The translations under genes and the position numbers were made by a program. From Desulfotignum sp. (lineage in GTDB: Bacteria; Desulfobacterota; Desulfobacteria; Desulfobacterales; Desulfobacteraceae), in contig JAABSB010000006.1 in assembly GCA_011390615.1 (NCBI GenBank), forward strand, positions 1 through 45,524: DNA of 45,524 nt, read 5' to 3'. This document shows, piece by piece, positions 17,146 to 25,884 of the stretch (its first letter is position 1; every line of letters starts with the position of its first letter). The notes under the pieces were generated by a model that saw nothing but the letters and a program-made list of their open reading frames with translations, had not been told where the DNA came from and made no database searches.

Positions 17146-20100
17146 CTAACTTACTTCATCCAGAGCAAAAATCTGTGAAAGAATCTGGTTGGTGTCAAAT
17201 CCCCGCAGATGGATGGCACCGGATCTGCAGGATGCCACGCACAGGCCGCAGCCTTTGCACAGCACAGCATTGACATCCGCCCTGCCTGCAAACCGGCCTT
17301 CAGCCATGAATGACGGGGCGTTGTACGGACAGATGGACACACACACACCACAGGCACTGCATTTTTCCACATCCACGCTGGCAATGGTGCCGGAGGTGAA
17401 CAGGCTGTCTTTTTTGGCCAGCAGGGTCAGGGCCCGGGAAGCGGCAGCCCGTCCCTGGGTAATGGCCTCGTTCACCGGTTTGGGATAGTGGGCGGAACCG
17501 GCAATAAAAACACCGTCTGTGGCAAATTCCGCCGGTCCGAGTTTGGCATGTTTTTCCACAAAAAACCCTTCATCATTCAAGGGCACCTTGAAGAAATTGG
17601 CCAGGCGTTCATCTTTTCTGGGCACCAGGGCCGCAGCCAGGGTGAGCAGGTCCGCATGAATGGTCACAGGCTTGTTCAGCACGTGGTCCGTAAGGGTGAT
17701 CTTGAGACTCTCTTTTTCCACCACCACTTCAGGCTTGTTTTCCACATCATACCGGATAAAAATGACCCCTTTTTCCCTTGCTTCTTTATAGAGCAGTTCC
17801 CGTTCGCCGTAGGTTCTGATATCCCGGTAAAGGATAAACACATCGGTTTCAGGATTTTTTTCCTTCAAGGCAATGGCATTGTCTACAGAATGGGTACAGC
17901 AGACCCGGGAACAATAGGGACGTTGGGGTTCTCTTGATCCCACGCACTGGATGAACACCGCAGACTGCACCGTATCCAGTTTCGGATCATTTTCCTTGAA
18001 CATTCTGTCCAGATCCAGGGTCCTGAGGATTCTGTCATCTTTGCCAAAACTGTATTCAGTGGGTTCAAGGGCCTTTGCACCTGTTGCCAGAACTGCAACC
18101 CCGTGCTCCAGTGCCGTTGTTTTCCCGTTGGTTTTCAGCTGGGAGGTAAAATTTCCCACAAACCCGTCCACCCCTTCCAGGGTGGTATTTGTATGGACAA
18201 CTATCTTGTCATTGGATGTAATTTCCTTGATCAGGGCATCCAGTTCTTGTTGTACATTTTCTCCCTGGGCTGTTTTCCACAACTTCAGGGCCTCGCCCCC
18301 CAGGCAGTCCTTCTTTTCGATGATATGGGTTTCATACCCCTGGGATGCCAGGCTTCTGGCCGCAGTCATACCGGCCAGTCCACCCCCCACCACCATGACC
18401 GAGGCGTTGACATTGATCTTTTCCTCTTTCAGGGGCTGGGCCAGAGCCGCTTTGGCAACCGCCATCCGCACCAGGTCCTTGGCCTTGTCTGTGGCAATGT
18501 CAGGATTGTTCTTGTGGACCCAGGAGTTGTGGTTCCGGATGTTGGTCATTTCAAACAGGTATTTGTTCAACCCTGCGTTTTTCAGGGTTTCCTGGAACAG
18601 CGGCTCATGGGTCTTGGGGGTGCAGGCTGCCACCACGATGCGGTTCAGGCCTTTTTCTTTGATGATTTCCACCATCTTGTCCTGGGCATCCTGGCTGCAT
18701 GCATAGGTGGTTTCTTCAGCCACAGTCACATAGGGCAGGGTGGCGGCATATTCGGTGACATTGGGACAATCCACCACACCGGCAATGTTGGAGCCGCAGT
18801 CGCAGATAAATACCCCGATATTGGGCCGGTCCCCCACCACATTTGTTTCCGGCACCGCAGGGAATTCTTTGGTCAGGGTGTTGCGGACCTCAGCCAGGGC
18901 ATCACCGGCAGCCGAAGCCGCAGCAGACGCATCCAGAACCGATTCCGGAATATCTTTGGGATTGTTGAACACCCCTGACACATAAATGCCGTCCCTGGAT
19001 GTGGTCACCGGTTCAAAAGAGGCTGTTTTTGCAAATCCGCTTTCCGTAAGATCAATGTCCAGTTTTTTGGCCAGATCCCTTGTTTCCCGGGAGATCTCAA
19101 GGCCCACAGACAGCACGATCATGTCATAGGTGTCTTTGACAATCTGGCCCATCTCATCCACATACTGGATAAGCAGATCACCGGTTTCCGGATCTTCGGT
19201 GACCGAATGCACCCGGGAACGGATAAAATTGATGCCGTGTTTGTGTTTGGCAGTTTCGTAGTATTTTTCAAACTCCTTACCCGGGGTGCGCATATCCATG
19301 AAAAAAATGGCGCAGTCCAGGTCTTTTCCGGCATGCTCTTTGGCTATGATGGCTTCTTTCACCGCGTACATGCAGCATACTGATGAACAATAGGGATTAT
19401 CGCATTTGTTGACATCCCGGGACCCCACACACTGGAACCAGGCGATCTTTTTGGGGTCCTTGCGCTTTTGTGCCAGCAGTTTGTCTTTTTTCTTTTTGGG
19501 TTGTGCCGGCAGTTTGGGAAATGTGGTCACATGTCCCATGGTGGGGCCGGTGGCGGACAGAATCCGTTCAAACTCCATGGAGGTGACCACGTTGGCAAAA
19601 TTGGCATACTGATAATTGTCAAATTTTGAGGGATCAAAGGGTTTGAACCCGGGTGCCAGGATAATGGACCCGGCAGTAATGGTCAACACTTCCTCTGTCA
19701 TGGTGTAGTCTATGGCATCAGCCGGACAGACCGTTTCACAGGTGCCGCATTTATCCTTGGTCAGCTTCAGACAGACATCCGGATTAATGGCATATTTCAA
19801 GGGCACTGCCTGGGGATATTCCACATAAATGGCGGTTTGTGCTTTGAGATCTGCATTATACTTGTCATCGAATTTACCCGGACATTTTTCCGTACAGGCC
19901 CCGCAGGCAATACAGCGGTCTTCTCTGACGTACCGGGGTTTTTTTAAAATTTCAACGGTAAAATTGCCTTTTTCACCGGAGATGTTTTTGACTTCAGAAA
20001 GGGTTAAAAGCTCTATGTTTAAATGCCGGCCGACCTCGACCAGTGTGGGTGAGATAATTCACATGGCACAGTCATTGGTTGGAAACGTCTTGTCCAGCTG

Positions 20101-20238
20101 GGCCATGACACCGCCGATGGACGGGCCTTTTTCCACCAGGTAAACATAAAATCCGGAGTTCGCAAGATCCAGTGCAGACAGCATGCCGGAAATACCGCCA
20201 CCTATCACCACCACAGATCCGGTCTTTTTTGATTCCAT
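17146..20238 (-). CDS. hdrA: Selenoprotein HdrA, tandem-fused heterodisulfide reductase subunit A (Sec60, in-frame TGA at 20059-20061)
   Basis: HdrA is the FAD subunit that performs flavin-based electron bifurcation in Hdr complexes. From ATG 20238 (AAAGGAGA 8 bases upstream) the frame gives 59 residues, a TGA, then 970 more to a TAG. The TGA falls in the conserved HdrA block as NDCAM-Sec-IISPTLVEVGRH, where homologues have cysteine, so it is read as selenocysteine. Domains: FAD-binding VVVIGGGISGML (9-20), ferredoxin motifs CIACGACTEKCP and CGTCETVCPADAI, CVGSRD with CSSVCC, then a second HdrA-like half. The second half shows IGVFICDCGSNIAGVVD, VMVVGGGLAGMTAARS, CVGSREPQ, and C-terminal CSACGVCVSICP and CKGCGLCVASCRSGAI. 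At 1030 residues it is far longer than the ~650-residue archaeal HdrA. No hdrB or hdrC lies in the operon. It is the first gene of hdrA-flxDCBA. Confidence 0.92.
20026..20043 (-). promoter_or_regulatory. SECIS-like hairpin for hdrA Sec60
   Basis: On the minus strand CTGGTC (20043-20038) can pair with GGCCGG (20031-20026), using two G-U pairs, around a loop GAGGTC. The stem begins 15 bases after the TGA. An alternative fold puts GGTCG in the apical loop 17 bases after the TGA. Both fit the loose bacterial SECIS pattern, and a fold program should decide between them. Confidence 0.55.
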
Positions 20239-20333
20239 TGTTTGTCTCTCCTTTAGTTCATAAAACAATTACAGCCCAATCTTAGATTCTAAAATTGCTG
20301 TTATTTTCAGATCCATCATAAAAGTTGGTGCTT

Positions 20334-20359
20334 TTTTAATTAATTGCCATTAATTAAAA
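20334..20359. promoter_or_regulatory. Perfect 26-bp palindrome, candidate operator of the hdrA operon
   Basis: TTTTAATTAAT (20334-20344) and ATTAATTAAAA (20349-20359) are exact inverted copies around TGCC. The palindrome spans roughly +1 to +26 of the transcript predicted from the promoter at 20366-20395, a position where a bound repressor would block transcription. It is AT-only in the arms and has no T tract after it, so it is unlikely to be a terminator. Confidence 0.6.
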
Positions 20360-20365
20360 GATTAT

Positions 20366-20395
20366 GTTATAAAACCATCTGCCAAATAATGTCAA
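20366..20395 (-). promoter_or_regulatory. Sigma70-type promoter for the hdrA-flxDCBA operon
   Basis: On the minus strand a perfect TTGACA (20395-20390) is followed after 18 bases by TATAAC (20371-20366). Transcription would begin near 20359, giving a leader of about 120 bases before the hdrA ATG. The -35 box overlaps the ATG at 20389 proposed for miaA. Confidence 0.65.
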
Positions 20396-21342
20396 CCATT
20401 ATTGACCAAAACACAGATACCCCTTTGTCCATGGAAAAAATCATCACCATCTGCGGTCCCACAGGCATCGGAAAGACCGGTTTTGCCATTGCCCTGGCCA
20501 AAGCGTGCAACGCAGAGATCATCGGGGCTGATTCCATGCAGATATATAAATATATGGATATCGGCACTGCCAAGCCGGATGCCGCAGAACTGGCACAGGT
20601 CCCCCACCACCTGGTGGATTTTCTGGATCCATCCCGGGATTTTGATGCCGGCCAATATGCACAGATGGCTGCACAAAAAATCATTGATATCACCCAAAAA
20701 GGCCGGATTCCCATCATTGCAGGTGGCACAGGCCTGTATATCCGCGCCCTTTTATACGGCTTGTTCCGCTCTTGTCCTGTGTGTGAAAAAACCCTGGCGC
20801 AGCTGACCCGGGCAGCACAGGAAAAAGGCAGTGCGTATCTGCACGATCAGCTGCGTACATGTGATCCTGCTGCGGCGCAAAAAATCCATCCCCATGACAG
20901 TTTTCGGATCATCCGTGCCCTGGAGGTGTTCCAGACTACAGGAACCCCCATATCACAAATGCAAAAGGAACACAATTTTATCTCTCCCCGGTATCAGAGT
21001 CTGACCATAGGTCTTTTCATGGACCGCAAAACCTTGTACGAACGGATCGATTCCCGGGTGGATGCCATGATCCAGCAGGGCCTTCTGGCAGAAGTAACAG
21101 ACCTGGTCGAAAAAGGCTATTCCCTTGATCTCAAATCCATGCAGTCCATTGGATACCGCCATATGGGATGGTTTCTCAAAAAAGAACTGGATTTTGACCG
21201 GGCACGCTTTCTGCTCAAACGTGATACCCGGCGGTATGCCAAACGCCAGTTCACCTGGTTCAGAAAAGAGCCCGGCATCATCTGGCTGAAGCCGTCACAG
21301 ATTACCAGGGCTAAAATCCTGGTAAAAGATTTTTTGACATGA
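20389..21342 (+). CDS. miaA: tRNA dimethylallyltransferase
   Basis: MiaA adds a dimethylallyl group to adenosine 37 of tRNAs that read codons beginning with U. The P-loop GPTGIGKT (residues 23-30), the ADSMQIYKYMDIGTAKP segment, HHLVDFLDP, IIAGGTGLYIRALLYG and the C-terminal RRYAKRQFTWFRKEP are all family signatures. Two ATGs are possible, 20389 (317 aa) and 20431 (303 aa, MEKIITICGPTG). Neither has a good ribosome site, and the second would leave the divergent hdrA promoter outside the coding region. Usual length is about 310 residues, so both are acceptable. Confidence 0.93.
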   Translation: MSTIIDQNTDTPLSMEKIITICGPTGIGKTGFAIALAKACNAEIIGADSMQIYKYMDIGTAKPDAAELAQVPHHLVDFLDPSRDFDAGQYAQMAAQKIIDITQKGRIPIIAGGTGLYIRALLYGLFRSCPVCEKTLAQLTRAAQEKGSAYLHDQLRTCDPAAAQKIHPHDSFRIIRALEVFQTTGTPISQMQKEHNFISPRYQSLTIGLFMDRKTLYERIDSRVDAMIQQGLLAEVTDLVEKGYSLDLKSMQSIGYRHMGWFLKKELDFDRARFLLKRDTRRYAKRQFTWFRKEPGIIWLKPSQITRAKILVKDFLT

Positions 21343-21422
21343 GATGGGTTTTTACCTATAGTTGGCCCATACCAATAACACCCATGCCCGGATGGTTACA
21401 ACAAAGAATAGTAGTTGTTAGT

Positions 21423-21437
21423 TTTTAGCTGTTAGCC
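21423..21437. repeat. 15-bp word, left copy of an inverted pair flanking the lipoprotein gene
   Basis: TTTTAGCTGTTAGCC here is repeated as its exact reverse complement at 23299-23313, on the other side of the 21499-23190 gene. Nearby text (GTTGTTAGTTTTTAGCTG) is itself made of related words, a style seen in short dispersed intergenic repeats. Confidence 0.6.
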
Positions 21438-21498
21438 TCAGGCATTAACGGAAACGTGGAGCATTCATATAAAAAACCCTTATCTTCAGAGATCTCAT

Positions 21499-23190
21499 AT
21501 GACAATGAAACATGATTTGATTATCCGCAGCATTGTATGGTTTGCCGCTGTTTTTTTTCTGGCCGCCCTCTGGGGATGTGCTCCGAAAACCGTCCACAAA
21601 CCAGGCGATGAACCCCAGACGTCAAAAGAACACGCACCTGACCAGGAGGAGACAAAAAAACAGACAGCCGCCCTGGTGGAAATGCTTCTGGCTGAAGCAA
21701 AAAAAATCATGGAACAAAATGATATGAAACAGGCGTTTCTCACCTATAACCGGGCCATGGCCCAGAAACCTGATGACCCGCAGAAAGACAAGGTTTTATC
21801 AGAGGTTGAACAGCTGCTGGCCCAGGCAGATCCCCTCCTCATTGAAGAGTTTTTACACATCCCTAACCTGGCAATTTCCGAGTCTTTACTGCTTTACTGG
21901 CTGGGGGTGAACCATAGCGCTGTACAAAATTATGATGATGCCCTGGCAGCTTTGACACGGTTTGTGGACACCTATCCCGGCCATACCCATGTCCCGGATG
22001 CAAAAGACTTGATAGCGCTTATCAGGCAGACCACTTTTAAAAAAGACACCATCGGGTGCCTGCTGCCCATGTCCGGAAAATACGCCATTTTCGGTCAAAA
22101 AGCCCTGAAAGGCATTCAGATGGCCATCCAGGACCTGTCACACACGCATGGCCGCAATTTTAATATCATTGTCAAAGATACCCGGTCTGATCCCCAAAGG
22201 GCGGCAGACTGTGTGGATGAGCTGGGTCAGGCACATGTCATGGGGATTATCGGCCCGCTGATCGCAGTGGAAACAGCTGGTGCCCGGGCCCAGGAACTGC
22301 AGATTCCCCTGATCGCCCTGACCCAGAAAGCCGACTTTCCCCTGGCAGGGGAGTATCTGTTTTCCAATTTTATCACGCCCCGGATGCAGGTGGAGACCCT
22401 GGCGGCCTATGTGTTTAAAAAACTGGGACTAAGGAAGATGGCAGTGCTGTATCCTGATGAACGCTATGGTGAACTGCATATGCAGTTGTTTCAGGATATG
22501 GTGGATACATACAACGGACAAATGGTGGCTGTGGAGGCCTATGACGGCGGCAAAACCGATTTTGCCGCCCCCATCCAGAAACTGATCAAGGAAGCATATC
22601 CATATGCAGAAGCACCTTACCCGGTTACAGAAGAATACTATTCAGGTACAGCACTTGTAAAAAGTTCACAGGACAGCGACCGGAACACAGATCCCGACCA
22701 GGCGGAAAAAGTGGTTATCGGGTTTGATGCCCTGTTCATTCCGGATGCTGTCTCCCGCATAAACATGATTCTTCCCCAGCTGGCTTTTAACGATGCCAGG
22801 GGCATGGTGCTGCTGGGCACCAACCTCTGGCACCAGCCAGGCCTACTGGCTGAAACAAAGGGATATAACCGAAACACCGTGATCACAGACGGGTATCTCG
22901 GCAACAGCGCAAAACCTGCCACAGCCCGGTTTGAAAAAGCGTTTACTGCCTTGTATGGAGAGTCGCCGGGGTTTTTAGAAGCAGTTTCCTATGATACGGT
23001 GCAGATTCTTTTCAAGACAGCCATGGATGCTGGTGTGGATTCCCGGCAGCTTCTGAAGGATGCCCTGGTACAGGGCCGCCTGTTTGAAGGGGTAACCGGC
23101 ACCACCATTTTTGACAAAACCGGTGCCGCCCGCAAGGAACTGTTCTTAATTACCATTAAAAACAACCAGTTCACGGAAATCAAACCCTAA
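21499..23190 (+). CDS. Lipoprotein with TPR and periplasmic ligand-binding domains (LpoA/LppC-like penicillin-binding protein activator)
   Basis: The 563-aa product has a signal peptide ending in the lipobox LWGC, with Cys27 as the acylated residue. Residues ~45-170 are helical repeats (QAFLTYNRAMAQKPDD, DALAALTRFVDTYPGH) of TPR type, and residues ~180-560 form a type-I periplasmic-binding fold (IGCLLPMSGKYAIFGQKALKGIQMA). That order, TPR then ligand-binding fold, is the order in LpoA, which stimulates PBP1A in the periplasm. A branched-chain-amino-acid-type binding protein is the alternative, but the TPR part and absence of transporter genes speak against it. The ATG at 21499 has only a weak ribosome site, and ATG 21505 is equally possible. 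The gene stands alone. Confidence 0.82.
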   Translation: MTMKHDLIIRSIVWFAAVFFLAALWGCAPKTVHKPGDEPQTSKEHAPDQEETKKQTAALVEMLLAEAKKIMEQNDMKQAFLTYNRAMAQKPDDPQKDKVLSEVEQLLAQADPLLIEEFLHIPNLAISESLLLYWLGVNHSAVQNYDDALAALTRFVDTYPGHTHVPDAKDLIALIRQTTFKKDTIGCLLPMSGKYAIFGQKALKGIQMAIQDLSHTHGRNFNIIVKDTRSDPQRAADCVDELGQAHVMGIIGPLIAVETAGARAQELQIPLIALTQKADFPLAGEYLFSNFITPRMQVETLAAYVFKKLGLRKMAVLYPDERYGELHMQLFQDMVDTYNGQMVAVEAYDGGKTDFAAPIQKLIKEAYPYAEAPYPVTEEYYSGTALVKSSQDSDRNTDPDQAEKVVIGFDALFIPDAVSRINMILPQLAFNDARGMVLLGTNLWHQPGLLAETKGYNRNTVITDGYLGNSAKPATARFEKAFTALYGESPGFLEAVSYDTVQILFKTAMDAGVDSRQLLKDALVQGRLFEGVTGTTIFDKTGAARKELFLITIKNNQFTEIKP

Positions 23191-23298
23191 GCCTGCATCC
23201 TTGAAAAGTTTTTATATTAAAACAGTCAGCCTTCAGTGCACAGTTCAACTTCCAGTCAACAATTACCAATTGTTCCCTGCTGATTACCAAAAGCCAAT

Positions 23299-23313
23299 GG
23301 CTAACAGCTAAAA
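23299..23313. repeat. 15-bp word, right copy of the inverted pair
   Basis: GGCTAACAGCTAAAA is the exact reverse complement of 21423-21437. It lies in the 152-base gap between the convergent lipoprotein and phosphofructokinase genes. A separate small hairpin, ATGCCC/GGGCAT (23322-23337), follows close by. Confidence 0.6.
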
Positions 23314-23342
23314 GCTTTCATATGCCCGCCAGGGCATGGGTG

Positions 23343-24668
23343 TTATTTAAAATAGGCATCCTGGCCGGTGGCCTCCAGCACTGACTGCCACAGCCTGCCG
23401 TTGGGGTCCAGCCTTTTCTGGCGGCCGGCAGAGGCTTCCATGGGCACATGCACATAATGGTTGTTCCAGAAACTGATCAGAAGTTTGGTCTTTCCTGCCA
23501 TGCCCGCATGCACCGCATCCCTTCCCAGCAGACCGCAGAATACACTGTCGTTGGCGTTGGCGGAAAGGCTCCTGATGATATAGGCAGGATCGATATATTT
23601 CAGGGAAATGGGGATGTGTCTGTCTGCAAACCACTGGGTGATCTTGTCCTTGAGAAACACACCGATGTCCTGGAGCACAATGTTGCCTGAGGCATCATAT
23701 TTTTCCTCTGTGTCCTCAAAAAAATTCTGGCCTGCCCCCTCAGCCACAATGACCACGGCATGCTTTCTGGTCTTGATCCGGTTTTCCAGGGCCTGGAGGA
23801 AGCCGGTTCTGCCGTACAGATCAATATCCACTTCCGGAATCAGCACAAAATTGCCATCCTGCTGGGCCAGGGCAGCTGTGGCCGCAAGAAACCCTGAATG
23901 CCTTCCCATGAGCTTGATCAGCCCGATACCGTTGGGATAGGCTTCTGATTCATTGTGGGCCCCTTTGATGGCCAAAGTGGCCACATCCACGGCCGAATCA
24001 AAGCCAAAGGACCGGGAAACCAGAAAAATGTCATTGTCAATGGTTTTGGGAATTCCCACCACAGAGATTTTCAGGCCCCGTTTTTCAATTTCATCGGCAA
24101 TCTTTTTGGATGCCATGAGGGTGCCGTCGCCACCCACCATGAACAAAATGCCCACACTCATCCTTTCCAGACAGTCCACCACCACCCCGATATCCTGGCT
24201 GCCCCGGGAAGAGCCCAAAATGGTGCCGCCCATGTCCTGGATACCGGATACAGATGCAGGGGTCAGGTCCATGACATCATGTTCATATTCCGGCACAAAT
24301 CCCTGGAGCCCGTGGCGGATGCCGTAGATGGTTTTCACATGGTAAATATGATACAGTTCCAGCACAATGGCCCGGATAATGTCGTTCAATCCCGGGCAGA
24401 GCCCGCCGCAGGTCACAACGGCGCATTTGAGCTTACTGGGGTCAAAATAAATTTTTTCCCTGGGTCCGGCCTGTTCAAAGCTGAGCAGGGTCTGCCCCCC
24501 ATCAATGGCATCCTGCACAAACTCGCTCTGGACATCCACAATGATGCGCGACGTATCAGAAATAAAGCATTTTTCTCCCTTGCCCGGGCTGAGGCACCGT
24601 TTTATGGGAGATGCAATGTTGGCTTTTCCGAGAACCGGAATTTCCGTGCACAGGTCATGGGGTATCAT
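23343..24668 (-). CDS. 6-phosphofructokinase (PfkA superfamily, plant-like/group II)
   Basis: The enzyme phosphorylates fructose 6-phosphate in glycolysis. The 441-aa protein has an N-terminal extension of about 80 residues, then CGGLCPGLNDIIRAIV, YGIRHGLQGF, GGDGTLMASKK (179-189), PKTIDNDIFLVSRSFGFD (207-224) and MGRHSGFLAATAAL. Glycine in GGDGT is the residue associated with ATP as phosphoryl donor, and lysine in PKTIDND is the residue associated with pyrophosphate. This mixed pair occurs in long PFKs that use ATP, so ATP is the more likely donor, but sequence alone does not settle it. It overlaps kdsD by 4 bases and is probably translated with it. Confidence 0.88.
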   Translation of the reverse strand: MIPHDLCTEIPVLGKANIASPIKRCLSPGKGEKCFISDTSRIIVDVQSEFVQDAIDGGQTLLSFEQAGPREKIYFDPSKLKCAVVTCGGLCPGLNDIIRAIVLELYHIYHVKTIYGIRHGLQGFVPEYEHDVMDLTPASVSGIQDMGGTILGSSRGSQDIGVVVDCLERMSVGILFMVGGDGTLMASKKIADEIEKRGLKISVVGIPKTIDNDIFLVSRSFGFDSAVDVATLAIKGAHNESEAYPNGIGLIKLMGRHSGFLAATAALAQQDGNFVLIPEVDIDLYGRTGFLQALENRIKTRKHAVVIVAEGAGQNFFEDTEEKYDASGNIVLQDIGVFLKDKITQWFADRHIPISLKYIDPAYIIRSLSANANDSVFCGLLGRDAVHAGMAGKTKLLISFWNNHYVHVPMEASAGRQKRLDPNGRLWQSVLEATGQDAYFK

Positions 24669-25663
24669 TGGCTGCCTCCGTTGAATGTAAAAGACCCTTT
24701 GCCAAGAATGTCATGCAGGTGCAAAAGTCCTTCCAGACGTCCTGCAGCATCAACAATGGGCAGTACGGTTATTTCATATTTTTCCATGAGATTCAGCGCA
24801 TCATACAGATAGGATGCCACCCCCAGGGTGTGGGGGTTTTCTGTCATGATATCTGCCACCTTTATCTGTGTAAAATCAGTGGTTCCGGTGGCAATGGCAT
24901 GCCTGATATCACCGTCAGTGATGATGCCCAGCACCTGGTTCTCCCTGTTGAGCACAAGCACAGCCCCCAGGCTGAACCGGTCCATGGTGTCAAGGGCGGC
25001 TGCCATGGTTTCATCCAGAAAAGCAATGGGCGCTTTGGTTGACTTGAACATGATCTCCCCCACCTGACAGGCCAGCCGCTGGCCCAAGGCGCCGCCGGGA
25101 TGGGACCGCATGAAATCGCTTTTTTTGAATTTCTTTTTTTCAATGAGCACAATTGCCAGGGCATCTCCCATGGCCAGCTGGGCAGTGGTGCTGGAGGTCG
25201 GGGTCATGTTAAAAGGGCAGGCTTCTTTTTCCACCCCGGTATCGATAACCAGATCGCAGAATCCTGCCATGGTGGAGGAGGGATTTCCGGTAAACCCTGC
25301 CAGGCGGCAGCCAATATCCCGGATCACGGGCAGCAGCTGGTTGAGTTCACTGGTTTCTCCGCTGTTGGAAATAGCAATGAACACGTCATGGGGGCTCACC
25401 ATGCCCAGGTCCCCGTGCACCGCTTCCACTGGGTGCAGAAACATGGCATTGGTGCCGGTACTGCTCAATGTGGCGGCAATTTTCCGGCCGATGAGACCGG
25501 ATTTGCCGATCCCGGAAATAATCACCCGGCCCGGGGAGGTACAGATATCCTGGACAAGGGTTTCAAATGCAGCATCCAGTTTGTCTGCCAGGCCTAAAAT
25601 GCTTTGGGCTTCTGTTTGTAAAACATCAATGGCTGTGGGAATAATCATGGTTGTGTGATTCAT
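24665..25663 (-). CDS. kdsD: D-arabinose 5-phosphate isomerase (KdsD/KpsF family)
   Basis: KdsD converts ribulose 5-phosphate to arabinose 5-phosphate, the first step to Kdo for lipopolysaccharide. The 332-aa protein has a SIS domain (about 1-200) with ISGIGKSGLIGRK, STGTNAMFLHPVEAVHGDLGM and NSGETSEL, then two CBS domains (LVLNRENQVLGIITDGDIRHAI and VLPIVDAAGRLEGLLHLHDIL). SHPGGALGQRL is the usual hinge. Length is normal. The 4-base overlap with the phosphofructokinase gene links the two. A 221-base gap separates it from the divergent PxxKW gene. Confidence 0.93.
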   Translation of the reverse strand: MNHTTMIIPTAIDVLQTEAQSILGLADKLDAAFETLVQDICTSPGRVIISGIGKSGLIGRKIAATLSSTGTNAMFLHPVEAVHGDLGMVSPHDVFIAISNSGETSELNQLLPVIRDIGCRLAGFTGNPSSTMAGFCDLVIDTGVEKEACPFNMTPTSSTTAQLAMGDALAIVLIEKKKFKKSDFMRSHPGGALGQRLACQVGEIMFKSTKAPIAFLDETMAAALDTMDRFSLGAVLVLNRENQVLGIITDGDIRHAIATGTTDFTQIKVADIMTENPHTLGVASYLYDALNLMEKYEITVLPIVDAAGRLEGLLHLHDILGKGSFTFNGGSQ

Positions 25664-25768
25664 CTTGTTTTATTTGGTGATATCAGTTTCAGATAAGACT
25701 TATACACCTTTTGCCGGTATTTGCCCATAAAAAAATGTTTAAAAATTCTGTCCCGAAAAAAACTTTGA

Positions 25769-25796
25769 TTGACTTCATAATGATTTTTATGATATT
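25769..25796 (+). promoter_or_regulatory. Possible promoter for the PxxKW gene
   Basis: TTGACT (25769-25774) is followed after 16 bases by GATATT (25791-25796). The match to sigma70 boxes is moderate. It lies about 90 bases before the ATG at 25885, in the gap divergent from kdsD. Confidence 0.4.
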
Positions 25797-25884
25797 TGAG
25801 TAAGGTTTATCGTTCCAGGCAGAGAAATGCCGGACAAAAACAGCTATTTAACAAATTACAACAACAGGTTTTAGGAATTTTATC

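Noticed and set aside
18103-18978. Plus-strand open frames opposite hdrA (including 17951-18706)
   Set aside because: They are shadows of the hdrA gene, with no motif or ribosome site.
16917-20061. The two in-frame TGA codons read as nonsense mutations or frameshifts (pseudogenes)
   Set aside because: Both sit exactly at conserved cysteine positions, the frame continues without shift to normal protein ends, all other motifs are intact, and hairpins of SECIS form follow. Selenocysteine explains them better.
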